Positions 1-15,149 of a DNA stretch of 64,000 bases are shown here, one piece after another. Source of the DNA: Manihot esculenta (taxonomy: Eukaryota; Streptophyta; Magnoliopsida; Malpighiales; Euphorbiaceae); contig NC_035169.2 of NCBI RefSeq assembly GCF_001659605.2, positions 6,128,110 through 6,192,109 on the forward strand. The letters run 5' to 3'. The notes beneath the pieces are model-generated. The model was not told the origin of the DNA. It searched no databases and saw nothing but the letters and a program-made list of their open reading frames with translations. The translations under genes and the position numbers were made by a program. Position 1 is the stretch's first letter. Every line of letters begins with the position of its first letter.

Positions 1-311
1 TCACTTAGAGCATTACTTCAATTAACTCTCATCCTCTTGTTCCCAGCTAATTTTTTTTTACAGTGTAGGGGCAGAAAAAAATATAATATATATATATATT
101 CAATTGAAGGATCTTGAAACAAATCACAGAAGTCAACATGCCCAATGCTACTATCTTTCAACCTCCAGATCACGATTTTATTGAGAACATAGAATAATTA
201 ATGAGGAACAACATCAATAAGCGTGTGCATGTGTGAATAGTTTGGGATTAAGGCATTCTTGTTACTGTATGTATGTATGCATGGTATAGAATGTATAATG
301 CATATGCATAC

Positions 312-2366
312 CTGAGAATGATCAAGATTAGAGTTAAATGGTGTGAAGGTAACACCCTTCTTTATAACTGTTGGTGGTCTTTCTCCAAATAGGACAGGAA
401 TTAAATCAGCGGCAGGGCCCTTCTGCACACCTTTGCTCAATTGAATTAAAGTTTCCTTCAGCCTACGATATGTCACCTGCAAAAGCAATAAAATTCCATA
501 ACCTTTTAATGTGATGACTAAAATAAATCAATATATAAATGAAGAGTATTTCTTTAATTCATAGCTCATGCAACCAAGCCATATAACATACTAAATTGCA
601 AATGTAAAATGATAGAACATAAGAAAGTCGATGCTACACATTTTACATAATTCAACACTTTTAGTCTTCTACTACTGAACATCATGCGAAGTCTAGAATG
701 CAACCAAGATAATATGAACTCAAGCAAATATTTGTGTCATATCTATACTTTCATTCAATATTTGCAACAAGTAAAGCAATATGAGACATTTACAAGGAAT
801 ATAATCAGAACTGGGTACCTCATTTGCCAGTTTCTCCAAACGTAAGGGACTATTTAAACCCTCTTCCGGTATATCGTCAAAAGCAATGGTAATAGATGAG
901 TCCTATTTAATATAGAATCCGAATCACCAATCAAAGTCAAGAAAAATATTATTTACTGCTAAAAATGGCCTGACTAATAGTGTAATAGATCAACATTCTG
1001 CTCAAATTTGAGAATTACCTTTAGGCGATAAACCACACCTTGCCCAAGAGCAGGAGATCCTATATCAGCTTTATTGGGTTTCAAAACTACCACATCATGA
1101 GGGCTGAGCTGCAACAAAGCAAAAAGATAGATCAGAGGATTAGACACAAAATGAGAGAGAGAAAGGGAAAAAGACTATCCAACATTGCCAATTGCAACAT
1201 TGCTCCTGAAAAACTTCCCAGCTTTACAACTGATGAGACAATTAATGGTTTTCCTTCTTGTGCAAATGAAAATTAAGATTAGCAACCATGAATGAAGGAA
1301 AAGGTATTGCTTTGTTTAGATATTTTTACTAATTCGTTGCAGTACTGGTTGAATTCTTTGCAATAACAAATAGCAAGTTTATTTTTTCTTTACTTTGTAA
1401 TTACACCTTTGCATAAGGGAATATGAGCTAGCATCCATCACATCTCGCTCATTGTTTAAGTTACAGCACAATAGAAGCATTTGCAAGCATCAAGGTTCTT
1501 CGATTAAGGAGAAATGTAACATATTTCATATCCATATTCACAAAGCTGAAATATAAGATCAATTTACACTAAAGCTCAATATTGGAATAATTAATACACC
1601 ATTCAAGAGATAAAGAAAAAAAAGACTGTAAAATCAAACTCAATAAAATAATAAATTGTCTTCATGACTAATTTCTCACCTTGTGAGCAGGAAGAACGTC
1701 CCCTTTGTTCGATTGTAACTCAAGAAGAGTTTTTCCCATAAGCCCCGTCTATCATCAAAACAGAAAGAAAAATATCAAAAAAAAAACAAGAAGAAAAATA
1801 AGACAAACATATTAAAAATTTTCAAAAATAAATATAAATTTCAACCAACTCTCTCCAATTACGCAATCAACTCAGAATATTATGTGTGCGTGCATGTGCA
1901 CATTGTTACTACAGCAACAAATTAGATAGGGAAAGCATAAAAAATATAAATACCTGAACATCAACACACTTCAAATTTAGAATTGTAGAACCCCTCTTTT
2001 GAGCAGTATCCAAGTTTCTAGACGCTCCTGAACTGATAGAAGCTGATATCTCAGCTTCCTTTGAAATAGAAAACGAAAAATCCATCAGAAATGCAAAATC
2101 CCAAATCAGTCAAAAGCTTTGATTTCGAAAGAATGATGGAAACTTAATTTATAACGAATGATCATAACAACAACGAAAACTCATATCGAAAGCCCTAGAG
2201 AAAGTAAAGGAGAGAGCAGAGATTTTGAGTTAGAGTGAATTAAAAGAAAACAAAAAACAAAAAACAAAACCTTCTCCAAATCAATCAGAGGGGTCGTAAT
2301 AGAGATGAATTCTTGGAGTGAGAGAGCTGAGGCTTTCTTCTTTGTCTTCTCCCTCTCCGTCGCCAT
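312..2366 (-). CDS. IGHMBP2/SMUBP-2-like DNA/RNA helicase, N-terminal part (5' exons 1-6 only)
   Basis: Six coding exons read on the minus strand: 2271-2366, 1954-2058, 1680-1748, 1019-1108, 819-902 and 312-476, all phase 0 with GT-AG junctions. They join into 203 residues. The start is the ATG at 2364-2366, giving MATEREKTKKKASALSL. The joined protein runs through ISSGASRNLDTAQKRGSTIL, a VLPAHKLSPHDVVVLK stretch and ANEVTYRRLKETLIQLSKG. This is the N-terminal beta-barrel (1B-type) region of SF1 Upf1-like helicases of the SMUBP-2 group. The family unwinds RNA or DNA 5'-3' with ATP. The Walker A motif normally follows within about 20 residues of the last codon seen (NSNLDHSQ), so the ATPase core lies off the left edge. 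Positions 1-311 are intron. Identification is by recalled family wording and is strong at family level; the biological role in plants is not evident from the sequence. Confidence 0.88.
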
Positions 2367-2943
2367 TGCAATGTGCTGCTAATGCTGTGCTCTCTAGTCT
2401 TTAAGAAAGCGCAAAAGCGTCGCACTGTAGTGTAAATGTCAGTGAGCCGATGAGTTCAGAATATATTTTTCTGGTGAATTATAATTTTGTGAGAAATGAA
2501 TTTATCCATGTATAAAATGAGTTCAAAATATTATTTTAATATTAAATTATTTAGATATTTTTCATTTTTAGTTTATCTAAATTTATTTTTTTAAAAAATA
2601 AAAGTATTAAATTTTAATTTATGATATATTTTTCCTTTTTATCTACAACTGGATTGCATTACAAATCATGATTTATTTGAGTTTGAATTCCTGAATTTTA
2701 ATGATTTTTTTTCTTGTTTAATATTTTTTTAATTTAAATTATTTAATTTATCTTTTAAATTTTTTATACAATTCAGATTTATTTAATTTATTTTTAAATT
2801 ATTTTACATCATTCATGTTCATTTAATTTATCTTTATTATTTTTGTTTTATATAAATTTGTATTTTTATACTGAATTGACATAATTTTAAAAAGTATTTT
2901 TTTAAAATAAAAATTTTTTATTTATAAAAAAATAAAATATTTA

Positions 2944-3176
2944 AATTTCTCATTATAATAAAAGTAATAATAAACTTGAACTTAATAATATTTATTAATT
3001 ATATAAAGAGTTGACATATAAAATATTTTTAATTATATTTTTTAATTTTTAAATTATTTTAATAGTATTGTTGTTAAAATCTTAATTGATTTAATTTATC
3101 TTTCAAAATTCTTTTTATACAACACATATTTTCATCTTCTATATTTATTTAATTTGTCTTTTGAATTTTTAATAAA

Positions 3177-3230
<54 letters not shown>

Positions 3231-3690
3231 TTATGTTGAGTTGGCATAATTTGAAAGTACTATATTTTTCTTTTATAGAGATAGAAGTTCATTTATTTAC
3301 AAGAAAAATGAAACATTTACTCTTCATTTGAAATTATTTTTTTTTAATTTTTATTTAAAATAAAATAATTCAAAAGTTTTAACTTTAAAATTTTTTCAGG
3401 AGACAAAATTATTATAATTTTGCGAGAATTTATTTGAATTTTTTTTTATAAAATTATTCATCTTAAATAAGAAGTTTCTCATTACAATAAAAACAATAAT
3501 AAATCTATAAACACTAGAACTTAATAATATTTATTAATCATATAGATAATTAACATACAAAATATCTTTTAATTATATTTTTCTGATTTTTTAAATTATT
3601 TTAATATTTTTAATTTTTTATTAGTTCATCAATATATTTTATATTTATTATTGATAAAATCTAAATTTATTTATTTGTCTTTAGATATTT
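2944..3690. repeat. Diverged AT-rich direct repeat, two copies about 520 bp apart
   Basis: The block near 2950-3150 (CAATAATAAACTTG..., GAACTTAATAATATTTATTAA, then a TTGACATA-like and a TTATACAACACAT-like segment) recurs in the same order near 3485-3695. A further partial echo of the GAGTTGGCATAATTT-like segment lies near 2870, 3235 and 3715. This looks like an old tandem duplication of a spacer sequence with indels. The boundaries are approximate. Confidence 0.5.
3178..3225. repeat. (TTA)n microsatellite
   Basis: About 15 uninterrupted TTA/ATT units, visible directly, ending in TATATATT. It lies inside the AT-rich spacer and is probably length-polymorphic. Confidence 0.9.
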
Positions 3691-4697
3691 TATGCAATAC
3701 ATATTTTTACGGTGCAGGTTCATTTAACCTAATTTTAAAGTGTTATATTTTTTTCATAATAAAGCCGACAACAAACCTACAAACGAAATTAAAGAATAAC
3801 TAACCTACAAAATATTTTCTAATTAAAAATTATTATTATATAATTATGAAAATAATTATATTTCATATTTTTAATAAATAAACTCGATCTTTATAAATTA
3901 GTATAATTTTAAAAATTAAAAGTATAATATATATTATAGTGATTTAATTAATAATAAAATTTATTTATACTGTTATTCTAAATAAATGCAAAGGTTCCAT
4001 TTAAAAATTTAATAACATTGTGGATTTAAAAACAAATAGCGAACTAGTCTAATATTGCGTCTTTCAGTCCATGACTAAAATAGGTCAGACTGATTTATGC
4101 TTTGATTTATTGACAGAGTCTAGTTTTATAACGTGAACACTAAAAGAGAATTAAACGGTCACAAAATATGTTGATAAAAAAAATATTAAAGAGGGAGAGA
4201 TTTCTAATACTGTAAATCATATTTTATGTATTTTAAAACATCAAGTATAATTAATGAAAATTTTAAAAGTGTAAAATTAAATTAATTATTTTTAAAATAT
4301 AAAATAAAATTATAAAAAAAGTAAAATATATAATTTTTATAATTATTTAATATTATATTTTTAGTGATTTTCTGATAATACGGGAATAATATATCAACTC
4401 TATTGGTGGGTTATTAAAAGTTTTAATACTTGGGTACAATTTTTGAAAACCAATTTAAAAATACTTGCTTATGGTCAATTTTTGAAGTGTAGAGTAAAAT
4501 TGTATAGGAAATTTTGGAGATTATCGCTATTTTTTATTAGTATTCTAATCGTTACTGGAACCCTAGGATGAACGAGAAATCGACAGGCTACAATATAGCC
4601 GCAGACCAAATCTACCGATAGTCTGCACCTGTTGGAAAGCAATCGGAGCTGCATTCCCCTTTGAAAATTCAAAACCTAAAGGCAACTACATCGTTTG

Positions 4698-4899
4698 TTG
4701 TTCGTGGTGGCTGCAACTTTCACTTGCGTTTTCAATTGTCGTGGGTAAGCTCGTTCTTCAATAGATTCTGATTCATCAAGTTCATGCCAATAACGATTAG
4801 TTGTTCGTGTTGGCTGCAAATTTCACTTGCGTTTTCGATTGTCGCGGGTAAGCTCGTCAATGGATTCTGATGCATCAAGTTCATACCAATAACGATTAG
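4698..4899 (+). repeat. Tandem duplication of the leader/promoter-proximal segment of the mTERF gene
   Basis: Copy 1 is 4698-4800 and copy 2 is 4801-4899. Both run from TTGTTCGTG through TTTCACTTGCGTTTTC to AATAACGATTAG. They differ by a few substitutions and a four-base indel. Each contains a GGGTAAGCTCG segment that resembles a splice donor. The block ends only 22 bases before the mTERF start codon, so it probably lies in the transcribed leader or core promoter. Confidence 0.85.
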
Positions 4900-4921
4900 T
4901 TACTCATCTCGTATCTGCAAA

Positions 4922-6064
4922 ATGTTACGCCGGATAAAATGTCCACCAACTCATATAATCTCTTTCCTTCAAAATTATCCATCTCTGCTTGTGAGAGTTA
5001 TCTCAAGCAATGCAACTGAATCGCATATAGTGTCTTATCTTGTTAACAATTGTGGGTTATCTCCAAAATCTGCTGTTGTATCTTCTAAGTATCTTCAATT
5101 CAAAACCTCCAAAAAACCAGACTTGGTTCTTGCCTTTTTCAAGACACATGGGTTCTCAAAGACCCAGATTGCAGCGCTTGTCCGTAAACGCCCAAGGGTG
5201 CTTTTATCAGATCCTGAGAAAACTCTTTTGCCCAAACTTCAATTCTTGTACTCTAACGGATTTTCAAGACCTGACATTGCTAAAGTTTTGTCTGTATGCC
5301 CTGAGATTCTGCATAGTAGCTTAGAAAACCAAATAATCCCTGCTTTTAACGTCATAAGGACTTTTCTTCCATCTGATCAGAAAGTTGTTGGTGCTATAAA
5401 ACGATTACCACGTATTTTAGGTTCTCATCTTGAAGACTATGTCATTCCTAATATCAAAATTTTGCAAGAAAATGGATTGCCAAAATCAAGTACTGCTTGG
5501 CTACTTAGATATCACCCTGCTACGTTTGTAACGAGCTTAAAACTATTTTCTGATATTGTGGAAAGAGTGAAGAGAATGGGGTTGGATCCTTTGGTATTGA
5601 ACTTTGTTGCTGCAATTCATGCAGTAAGGGGAATGAGCCAATCAACGTGGCAAAGGAAAATTGATATTTATAAGAAGTGGGGATGGTCCGAGGAAGAGAT
5701 TATTGTGGCTTTTGGGAAGCACCCATGGTGTATGATGTGCTCTGAGAAAAAAATTATGGCAGCCATGGAGTTCTATATCAACAAATTGGGTTGGGATTCT
5801 TCAACTATAAAACGACGTCCAATACTCATCTCACTGGGCTTGGATAAGAGGGTTGTGCCACGGTGTTCCGTTACAGAGGTTCTGCAGTCAAAAGGTCTGA
5901 TCAGGCTGAATAGTTCTAGTTTAACTTCAGCAATTTTAATTTCTGAAGAAATGTTCCTGAAAAAATTTTTGACACCTTACAAAGAGGAAATTCCTCATCT
6001 GTTGAAGTTATATCAGGAGAAGTTGGAAGCTGCAAAATGCAAGGATGTGGAGAAAGGGGGCTGA
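4922..6064 (+). CDS. mTERF-family organelle transcription termination/regulation factor
   Basis: Single-exon ORF of 380 aa starting at ATG 4922, the first in-frame ATG. The N-terminus (MLRRIKCPPTHIISFLQNYP) is basic and hydrophobic, as expected of a mitochondrial presequence. From about residue 45 to 350 there are repeated helical mTERF modules, for example LSPKSAVVSSKYLQFK, FFKTHGFSKTQIAALVRKRP, FLYSNGFSRPDIAKVLSVCP and ILQENGLPKSSTAWLLRYHP. Each has the leucine/proline spacing typical of the fold that binds organellar nucleic acid. Intronless mTERFs of this length are a large plant subfamily often found in clusters; only one copy is seen here. The target transcript cannot be told from the sequence. 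Family assignment is firm; mitochondrial rather than plastid location is an inference. Confidence 0.93.
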   Translation: MLRRIKCPPTHIISFLQNYPSLLVRVISSNATESHIVSYLVNNCGLSPKSAVVSSKYLQFKTSKKPDLVLAFFKTHGFSKTQIAALVRKRPRVLLSDPEKTLLPKLQFLYSNGFSRPDIAKVLSVCPEILHSSLENQIIPAFNVIRTFLPSDQKVVGAIKRLPRILGSHLEDYVIPNIKILQENGLPKSSTAWLLRYHPATFVTSLKLFSDIVERVKRMGLDPLVLNFVAAIHAVRGMSQSTWQRKIDIYKKWGWSEEEIIVAFGKHPWCMMCSEKKIMAAMEFYINKLGWDSSTIKRRPILISLGLDKRVVPRCSVTEVLQSKGLIRLNSSSLTSAILISEEMFLKKFLTPYKEEIPHLLKLYQEKLEAAKCKDVEKGG

Positions 6065-8196
6065 AGCAATATGAGGCTATTGTGGTATGCCTGCTTGCCT
6101 ATCCTTTAATTGATATAATTTATTCCTGTTGTCTACAATTTGGTTCCTCTAATGACAATGGTCCTGAGTTTTTTTAGTCTGATCATATATTTGATTGGTA
6201 CTTGCATACATTTCTTTTTCTGTTTGTCATCGATGATGAGGGTGAAGGCTTCAGGATTAATGGGGTTATGCACCATATTTCTTTTTGCATGATAGTTGGA
6301 CGGCAGCAAAATGTATTATTTTCCATCAAAAAAATCAAGGTTATGAATGGATTTAAGAGGTGGGGAAGCTTATTATTTTGCTTAGTAATTTGGTTTTGAG
6401 ACTTTTGACACTCAAGATCATTTTGAAATGCATGACTGCTGAAGTACGTTGAAGTAATGATTTCATTGATTCAATTCACGTATTATTCTCGATCACAAAA
6501 TAGGCATTGATTGAAGTCATAAATTTAGTTGTTCATTTTTCCTTTATCAAGGGAGTCACTGGAAAATTGAAGAGCTGGCTCAACTTTTCATTGTTAAATA
6601 GATGGCAATATTAATTACTCTCCATTGGAGATGATGAATTTTTTCAAGATTGGGGTTTCCTAGTTGAATAGCTCTCGGATTCTGAAAACATCTTGATTTT
6701 GTTTTGTACAAAAGAAAAAATTGAATTTTCTCAATTGCACTGTTTTTTTGCATGGTTTCTATTTCTACTAGGTTGAATTCTTTCTTTTTTATTCAGAGTT
6801 AAAAAAAAAATTGAATTCTTTCATTATGTTTTCAAGCATGAATATTGATGAAAATAAATTAAAATTGAATTGAATTTTTCCAAATTTCCAGTTTCCAACC
6901 AGAGTGATCATTCTTGTCTAACAAAATTTCACCATTGAAATAAATTGCGGAGCCTGATGAAGAACATTAAGTCTGATCAGATACAACTTGAACTTGTATC
7001 ATCAGATATTTCAATATTCCAAGGTTTTGAAGGAGCAGACAGATGCACAGCAATACTAAGAGGGATGGTTGTGCTGAAGATAATTTTGGTGATGACTTGA
7101 TTTAAGCACATCAACACTGACAGATTCTATTGGGCAATGCAAATCAACTTAATGCAGGTTTCTATTCTGGCCATTGGATTATTATTCATTGGTTTTGATG
7201 TGGCTTCTGGAAAAGCCTTGAATGAAACATGGCATTTGCATACAAGTTCAGTGTGTTTGAAATGTTCTGTAAATGTGATTCTTTCTCTCCACCCTTTCTC
7301 CTTTTCTTTCTTAATTTATATTCTCTTGTCAACAAAGTATAAGCTGAGCTACAATTTGAAAAAGAATTGTATTGTAGATTTACAAAAACAATTTTCAGTT
7401 GTCCAGTTATTTAGATTTTGTTCGAAATTGTGATGATTTCTGCTTTATGTCAAATTAATTTTTGATAATCTCTAGTTAATATATTTTCTATATTTTTTAA
7501 ACTTTAACAAAAAAAAAATAATTTTAAGAAAAATGATTTTCACTTTTTAAAATAGAAAGTTATGTTTTATGTATATATAAATTTGTTAATAAATTTTATT
7601 TTTAAAATTAAATTTAAATAATAAAAAATAAATTATCATATTTTCTACTGAAAATAATTTTTAAATATAAGTTATTTTTTGCAAATAAATGAAATTTTAA
7701 TTGTTATAATTTGAATATCATAATTATATAATTTTTTTAAATGGAACTATTTAATTGTTGTCCTAAGAGTACTTTTTTTTCTCACCTATGAATGCATTGA
7801 ATAATAAAAAAAATTGATTTAAGACACACAGACTAAAAAGCAAATGGAAAAAATATAAAAATTAATTATTATATTTTAAAATAAAAAGATTAAATAGTTA
7901 ATTTTATTAAATAATTTAAATAAATAATTTTCCTTAAATATAATCGACTTTGTAAACTAGTTTCCGTAAGAACTACGAATTGAAAAGTCAAACAGAAATT
8001 TAATTACTGTATAAAATAAAAATAAAAATACTATGTGAAAAACATTTAGTTGAATTGATTTGATTTCGATTTAAATTTTATATTTTGAATTAATTTCATA
8101 AAGTTATTATCATAAAAAATCATATTAACTTAATGTTTAAATTTTAAAATAACTTAATGTTCAAATTTTTTAAAATTAATTATTAATATCAAGACT

Positions 8197-8198
<2 letters not shown>

Positions 8199-8240
<42 letters not shown>
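8199..8240. repeat. (AT)n microsatellite
   Basis: About 20 alternating TA dinucleotides in an AT-rich spacer, seen directly. Confidence 0.9.
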
Positions 8241-8241
<1 letters not shown>

Positions 8242-9595
8242 AATACATAATGTATTTAAAAAATATAAACAAAAAATTTAGACAAAATTAAAATTTTAGT
8301 TTGATGAGTTTAGTATAATTCTCACTGAAGAATCAGAATGAAAATTAAATCTAAACGGTGAAATAAATTTAATAATAATTCGCATCAATTCATTTGATTT
8401 TCCAATTTAATTCCAGCTAACAATTATATACTCTAATTTTCTCTCTCTATGTTTTAGAGAGGAAACTTTTCTCTCTGTCGTATGTTTTCTTTTTTGAGAT
8501 AGAAAATCTCCATTGTGTGGACTCGCAGATGTGAATTCCTCTCCCTCCCTATCCAAGTGAGATTATATATAGTTTGATTTTGGTTTTAGGAATTTTGCTT
8601 TCACCTGCAAAGTAGAGATATTCGTTCGGCTTGTTTGGGTTGTCTATATTTGTATCTGTTGTTTTTACTTTGCAGTTGGAGGCGCTACCAAATATGCTAT
8701 ATATGAAACAACGGTGGCTCACAGAAAAGAAATGGTGGTCAATGTGTGTTTCTCTCCTTCTCTTTCGTTGGCGTTTGGAGGTTGCATCCTTTGGCTCTGA
8801 TGGTAAAAGATTCAATTGCAATTGTGGAAGTTTGCAAGTTGTCTAATGCTTTCCCTTTATGTGGCATCAGATTTCACTTCTAGTCTTCATCTGGCGTGCA
8901 TGCAACTAGTCCGCTCCTCTTTTTGCTGGAGAAGGTTTGACCTTCTTACTATCTACATGTGTTCTACTCCTTAAGGTTTCAATGGGTTAATAGAGCTTTA
9001 GTTAATGTTAAAAGGTGATACAGATTAATTAATATTAAATTTTATAAAAGATTTAAATCGTAATTAATTTTTTTTTACAATCTGTATTAAAGGTCAATAA
9101 TAATTTTATAAAAAAAAAATTTAAGACAGATAATTTTTAAAAATATGATGAGAGCCACAAATCTATTACAAAATTTGAAATTTATATTATATTATTTAAA
9201 AGTTAATTTTATATTTTAATTATTTTTATATTTTTTCGTATTAAAATTTTTTATTATTTATTTTTTCTTGAGTGTTTGTTTGATACTTTAAATTTTATGA
9301 AATCAATAAAAGTTTTTTATTTTTAATATTTCTAAATTTTGTTTTAAATTAAATGAAATCGATTAAAATTTTTTATGGAGTAAAAAAGTTATATTCGAGT
9401 AGGAGTCTAAAAGTCTTGTTTGAGAAGGAGTGTATTTTACACTCAGTGCCATTGGCAGTGATGGCCGCTTCTTTTGGATTGGGAGATACCTTCTGAGCAG
9501 CAAATCGTTTATGGATTGGGTCAAGTTATTTTTTGGTCCTTAGAGTTTGTTGTTTTTTGAATTATTAAATTCAAATCAAACAGATTGGTGAGACT

Positions 9596-10015
9596 AATTT
9601 AAGGGATAGTTGTTTTAGTTTATAAACTCATCAAATAAGTTTATAAGTTATAAAATTAATTGGATCCGTATGTTCATAATATTTCTTGAATTTAGGAGAC
9701 CAGCTTATAAAACGAAAACATAAAAAATTTGTGCGAGAAATTTTTTATTTTAATGCTTATAAGTATTAAGCTTATTTGATTAAATTAATTATCATGCGAT
9801 ACTCATTTAATTTTAAAATTTTATTTAATATCTTTTTAATAATTTTGTTAATAAAAATAAGTATAAGCTAATTATTATTAAATATATCAATTGCTTATTA
9901 ATCAATTATAAGTATTTTAACCTAAGCACATAATTACTTAAAATTTTAAATATTTATAATCCTTAAATAACCTTATAAGTTAACTTTTATAAACTAAATC
10001 AAATACTTTTTTAAG
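9596..10015. mobile_element. Possible MITE-like inverted-repeat element
   Basis: The left end contains TTGTTTTAGTTTATAAACT. The right end, read on the other strand, contains GTATTTGATTTAGTTTATAA, so the two ends form imperfect terminal inverted repeats of roughly 20 bases around 400 bp of AT-rich sequence. No target duplication could be settled and no coding sequence is present. In such AT-rich DNA chance pairing is possible, so this is tentative. Confidence 0.3.
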
Positions 10016-10249
10016 ATTTACTATTTAGTTTTATGAAAAAATTCAATAGTTAATCTCAATATTTCTAAAAAATATATTAAAATATTTTTTATATTTTAAA
10101 AAATTTAATAATTAATTTCTCAATTAATTTTAACATTTTAAATATCATAATTAAAATAAAATACTCTTGATACAAAGAAAATAATTAATATATTTTTAAA
10201 TATTTAAGAGATTAACTAATAATTTTTTTAAAATTATAAAAATTAAATA

Positions 10250-10400
10250 TTAAAATATTTAATAATTAAAATTAATGAAATAACCGATAAAATATTAAAA
10301 TACTTAACAGTATAACTGATAAAATATTAAAATACTTAACGACTAAAATTAATAAAATAACTAATAAAATATTAGAAATATTCTAATATTTTATATCATA
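10250..10400. repeat. Short AT-rich tandem units
   Basis: Repeated segments of the form GATAAAATATTAAAATACTT and ACTAAAATTAATAAAATAACT, two to three copies, in the spacer. This is probably locally duplicated low-complexity DNA. Confidence 0.5.
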
Positions 10401-11290
10401 AAAACTAAATATTAATTTTTTCTAATACAAAACTAAAACCTAATTTGATTTGATTTAAGTTATAAACCCTGATTCTCAAAAATCAGAGTGAATCCATATG
10501 AATAAAGGTGAATCGAAAACTTGGCCAGATTGGAAACGGTTTTTCAATGAGAAAAATGAAAATAATCATAGGGTCGGTTATGTGACTGCAAATAATTATT
10601 TAAATATTAATAAAAATAGGAATGATTATTTGATTAAAAAAAACACATATAAAAATTAAAATTTAACTATTTTAATAATTACTCATAAAATATGTCTAAA
10701 TTATAATAAACATGATTATTAATTTGATAAAACTTATTAATAAACCTTAAACCTATAATTCATCTTTACCGATTCAATAACCCAACAGTATCTGGCTGTT
10801 ACAAGCTTTAAGTTTTCTGGTAAGTAATAAAGCAATAAACAACTTATTAGCTCTGATCTCTCATAATCATCTGAAGCCATTCAGTTTTGTTAGACAAGAA
10901 GCATCAATAAGCAGAGCCTATTTCCTGGAAAGTTTAGCCATGAGGACGATCCATGCATTGCTTGCAACCAAAACTTTTACAGCTACAAAAACTATTGTAA
11001 ATATATCAAAAAGATCAACTGCTGCAACTGAAAACCTCTTGTCTAATACTGCATCTTAACAAATCCCTAATGGTTTAATATAATTGAACATTCAATTTAG
11101 AAGTAGACACCATATGTGAAGGGCAGAATTGGTGCATCAACTTCATTTGCCCTAAAAAATGTAGCTTTTTTTATGTTCTGTCTAAAAATATGCCGGGCAT
11201 AATTGGGGGGTCAAATGCTGCAGCACAGTAAGATTTTATTCACCACCAAGAGTATAATAGCCTGGCTGTCTAAATAAAGAACAGTTGAAT

Positions 11291-14096
<2,806 letters not shown>

Positions 14097-15149
14097 AGTG
14101 AAGAAAGTACTTGTCTTGAAAAAGTGAAGCGAGTGAAGCGAAAAAGCAAAGCGAGAAAAAGAAAGGGAGGGAGGGTTTTCAGAGGACGGGATTGAGGGTG
14201 GGGAATGATAAAATGATGTGCGGGTGATGGAGAAAGTTTAAGACGCTCCCTAAGGATGTAAACAAGCATAGCCGAGTTTTGAATAATTTTAAAACTCCTA
14301 AAAATTTTCTACATCATAGGCAAATATTGAAATCTAATGCATCCTACCACACCCTAAATCTCTTAATTAAATAAATTTTAAATAAAAAAATAATTGGTAA
14401 GTATAATTTAATATATGATCATAATTTAATATTTATATTTTTAATAACAAATAAGTAATTTTTATGTTGTTAAAAAAATAGTATTTCTGTTAATGTGAAA
14501 ATTAAAAAAAATAAACTCAAATTAAATAGATTAAATTATTATAAATATTAAAACTATAATAATTAAATTATTATAAATTATTAAACTTAAAAGAATTAAA
14601 TTGTTTCTCATAAGAATGGAGGGATTAAATTGAAAGTTTTATTAAATTTTAGGGATTATATTATAAATTACACTTTATTCATTAATATCCTAATTAACTT
14701 ACCTTTATTTTTAAACCTCAACTTAATGTAAAGAAAAATAAAAGGAAATGTGATGTCAATTAATCTCATTGAATCACCCAATTCAATTCTATTGTCCATT
14801 CATTGCTTGTATATTTTATTTTATTACTCAATTCTTTTTATAATTTATTTTATTTTTCGTTATCTCAAAATTATTCTTCATTATTTATTTTTAGACTATA
14901 TTATATATAAATAAATTATTATAATTTTATGTATTTTTATTTCATTTTCAAGAAATTTCTTAAAATATCTCTTAATATTTAACAAAATTTAATATACGTA
15001 AGATGATATAATTGAAATGTTTATAAAAATAATTGTATTCATTAATCTGTATAAAACAGTAAAGTGAACAAAAATTATGAGACGAAATAAATATTTTTTT
15101 TATCTGTTTTGCAATTTAATAAATAGTTTAACCCTTTTGTTTTAATTAT

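Larger units (their letters stand above)
2400..4690. other. AT-rich intergenic spacer between divergently oriented helicase and mTERF genes
   Basis: This spacer separates the 5' ends of two divergent genes, so it should contain both promoters. I see no open frame with family features. It contains diverged AT-rich direct repeats (listed separately) and a TTA microsatellite near 3178-3225. The first ~100 bases beyond the helicase start are less AT-rich and are the likely core promoter and leader of that gene. Confidence 0.6.
6065..11240. other. Intergenic spacer after the mTERF gene; no supported gene
   Basis: The mTERF 3' UTR probably occupies the first few hundred bases. Beyond about 7440 the sequence is strongly AT-rich. 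It contains an (AT)n run, a possible MITE around 9600-10015 and short tandem units near 10250-10400. Small open frames at 7137-7433 and 8549-8846 have no family features. The AdSS 3' UTR should lie just left of 11291. Confidence 0.6.

Noticed and set aside
3178..3225. CRISPR-like regular repeat
   Set aside because: It is a simple TTA microsatellite without spacers, in a plant genome.
7137..7433. 98-codon plus-strand frame with a hydrophobic start
   Set aside because: Ends in Phe/Ser/Leu low-complexity sequence, no splice partner or family resemblance; it lies in mTERF downstream spacer.
8549..8846. Overlapping frames on both strands (90 and 71 codons)
   Set aside because: Both are open by chance over the same stretch; neither has a recognisable motif.
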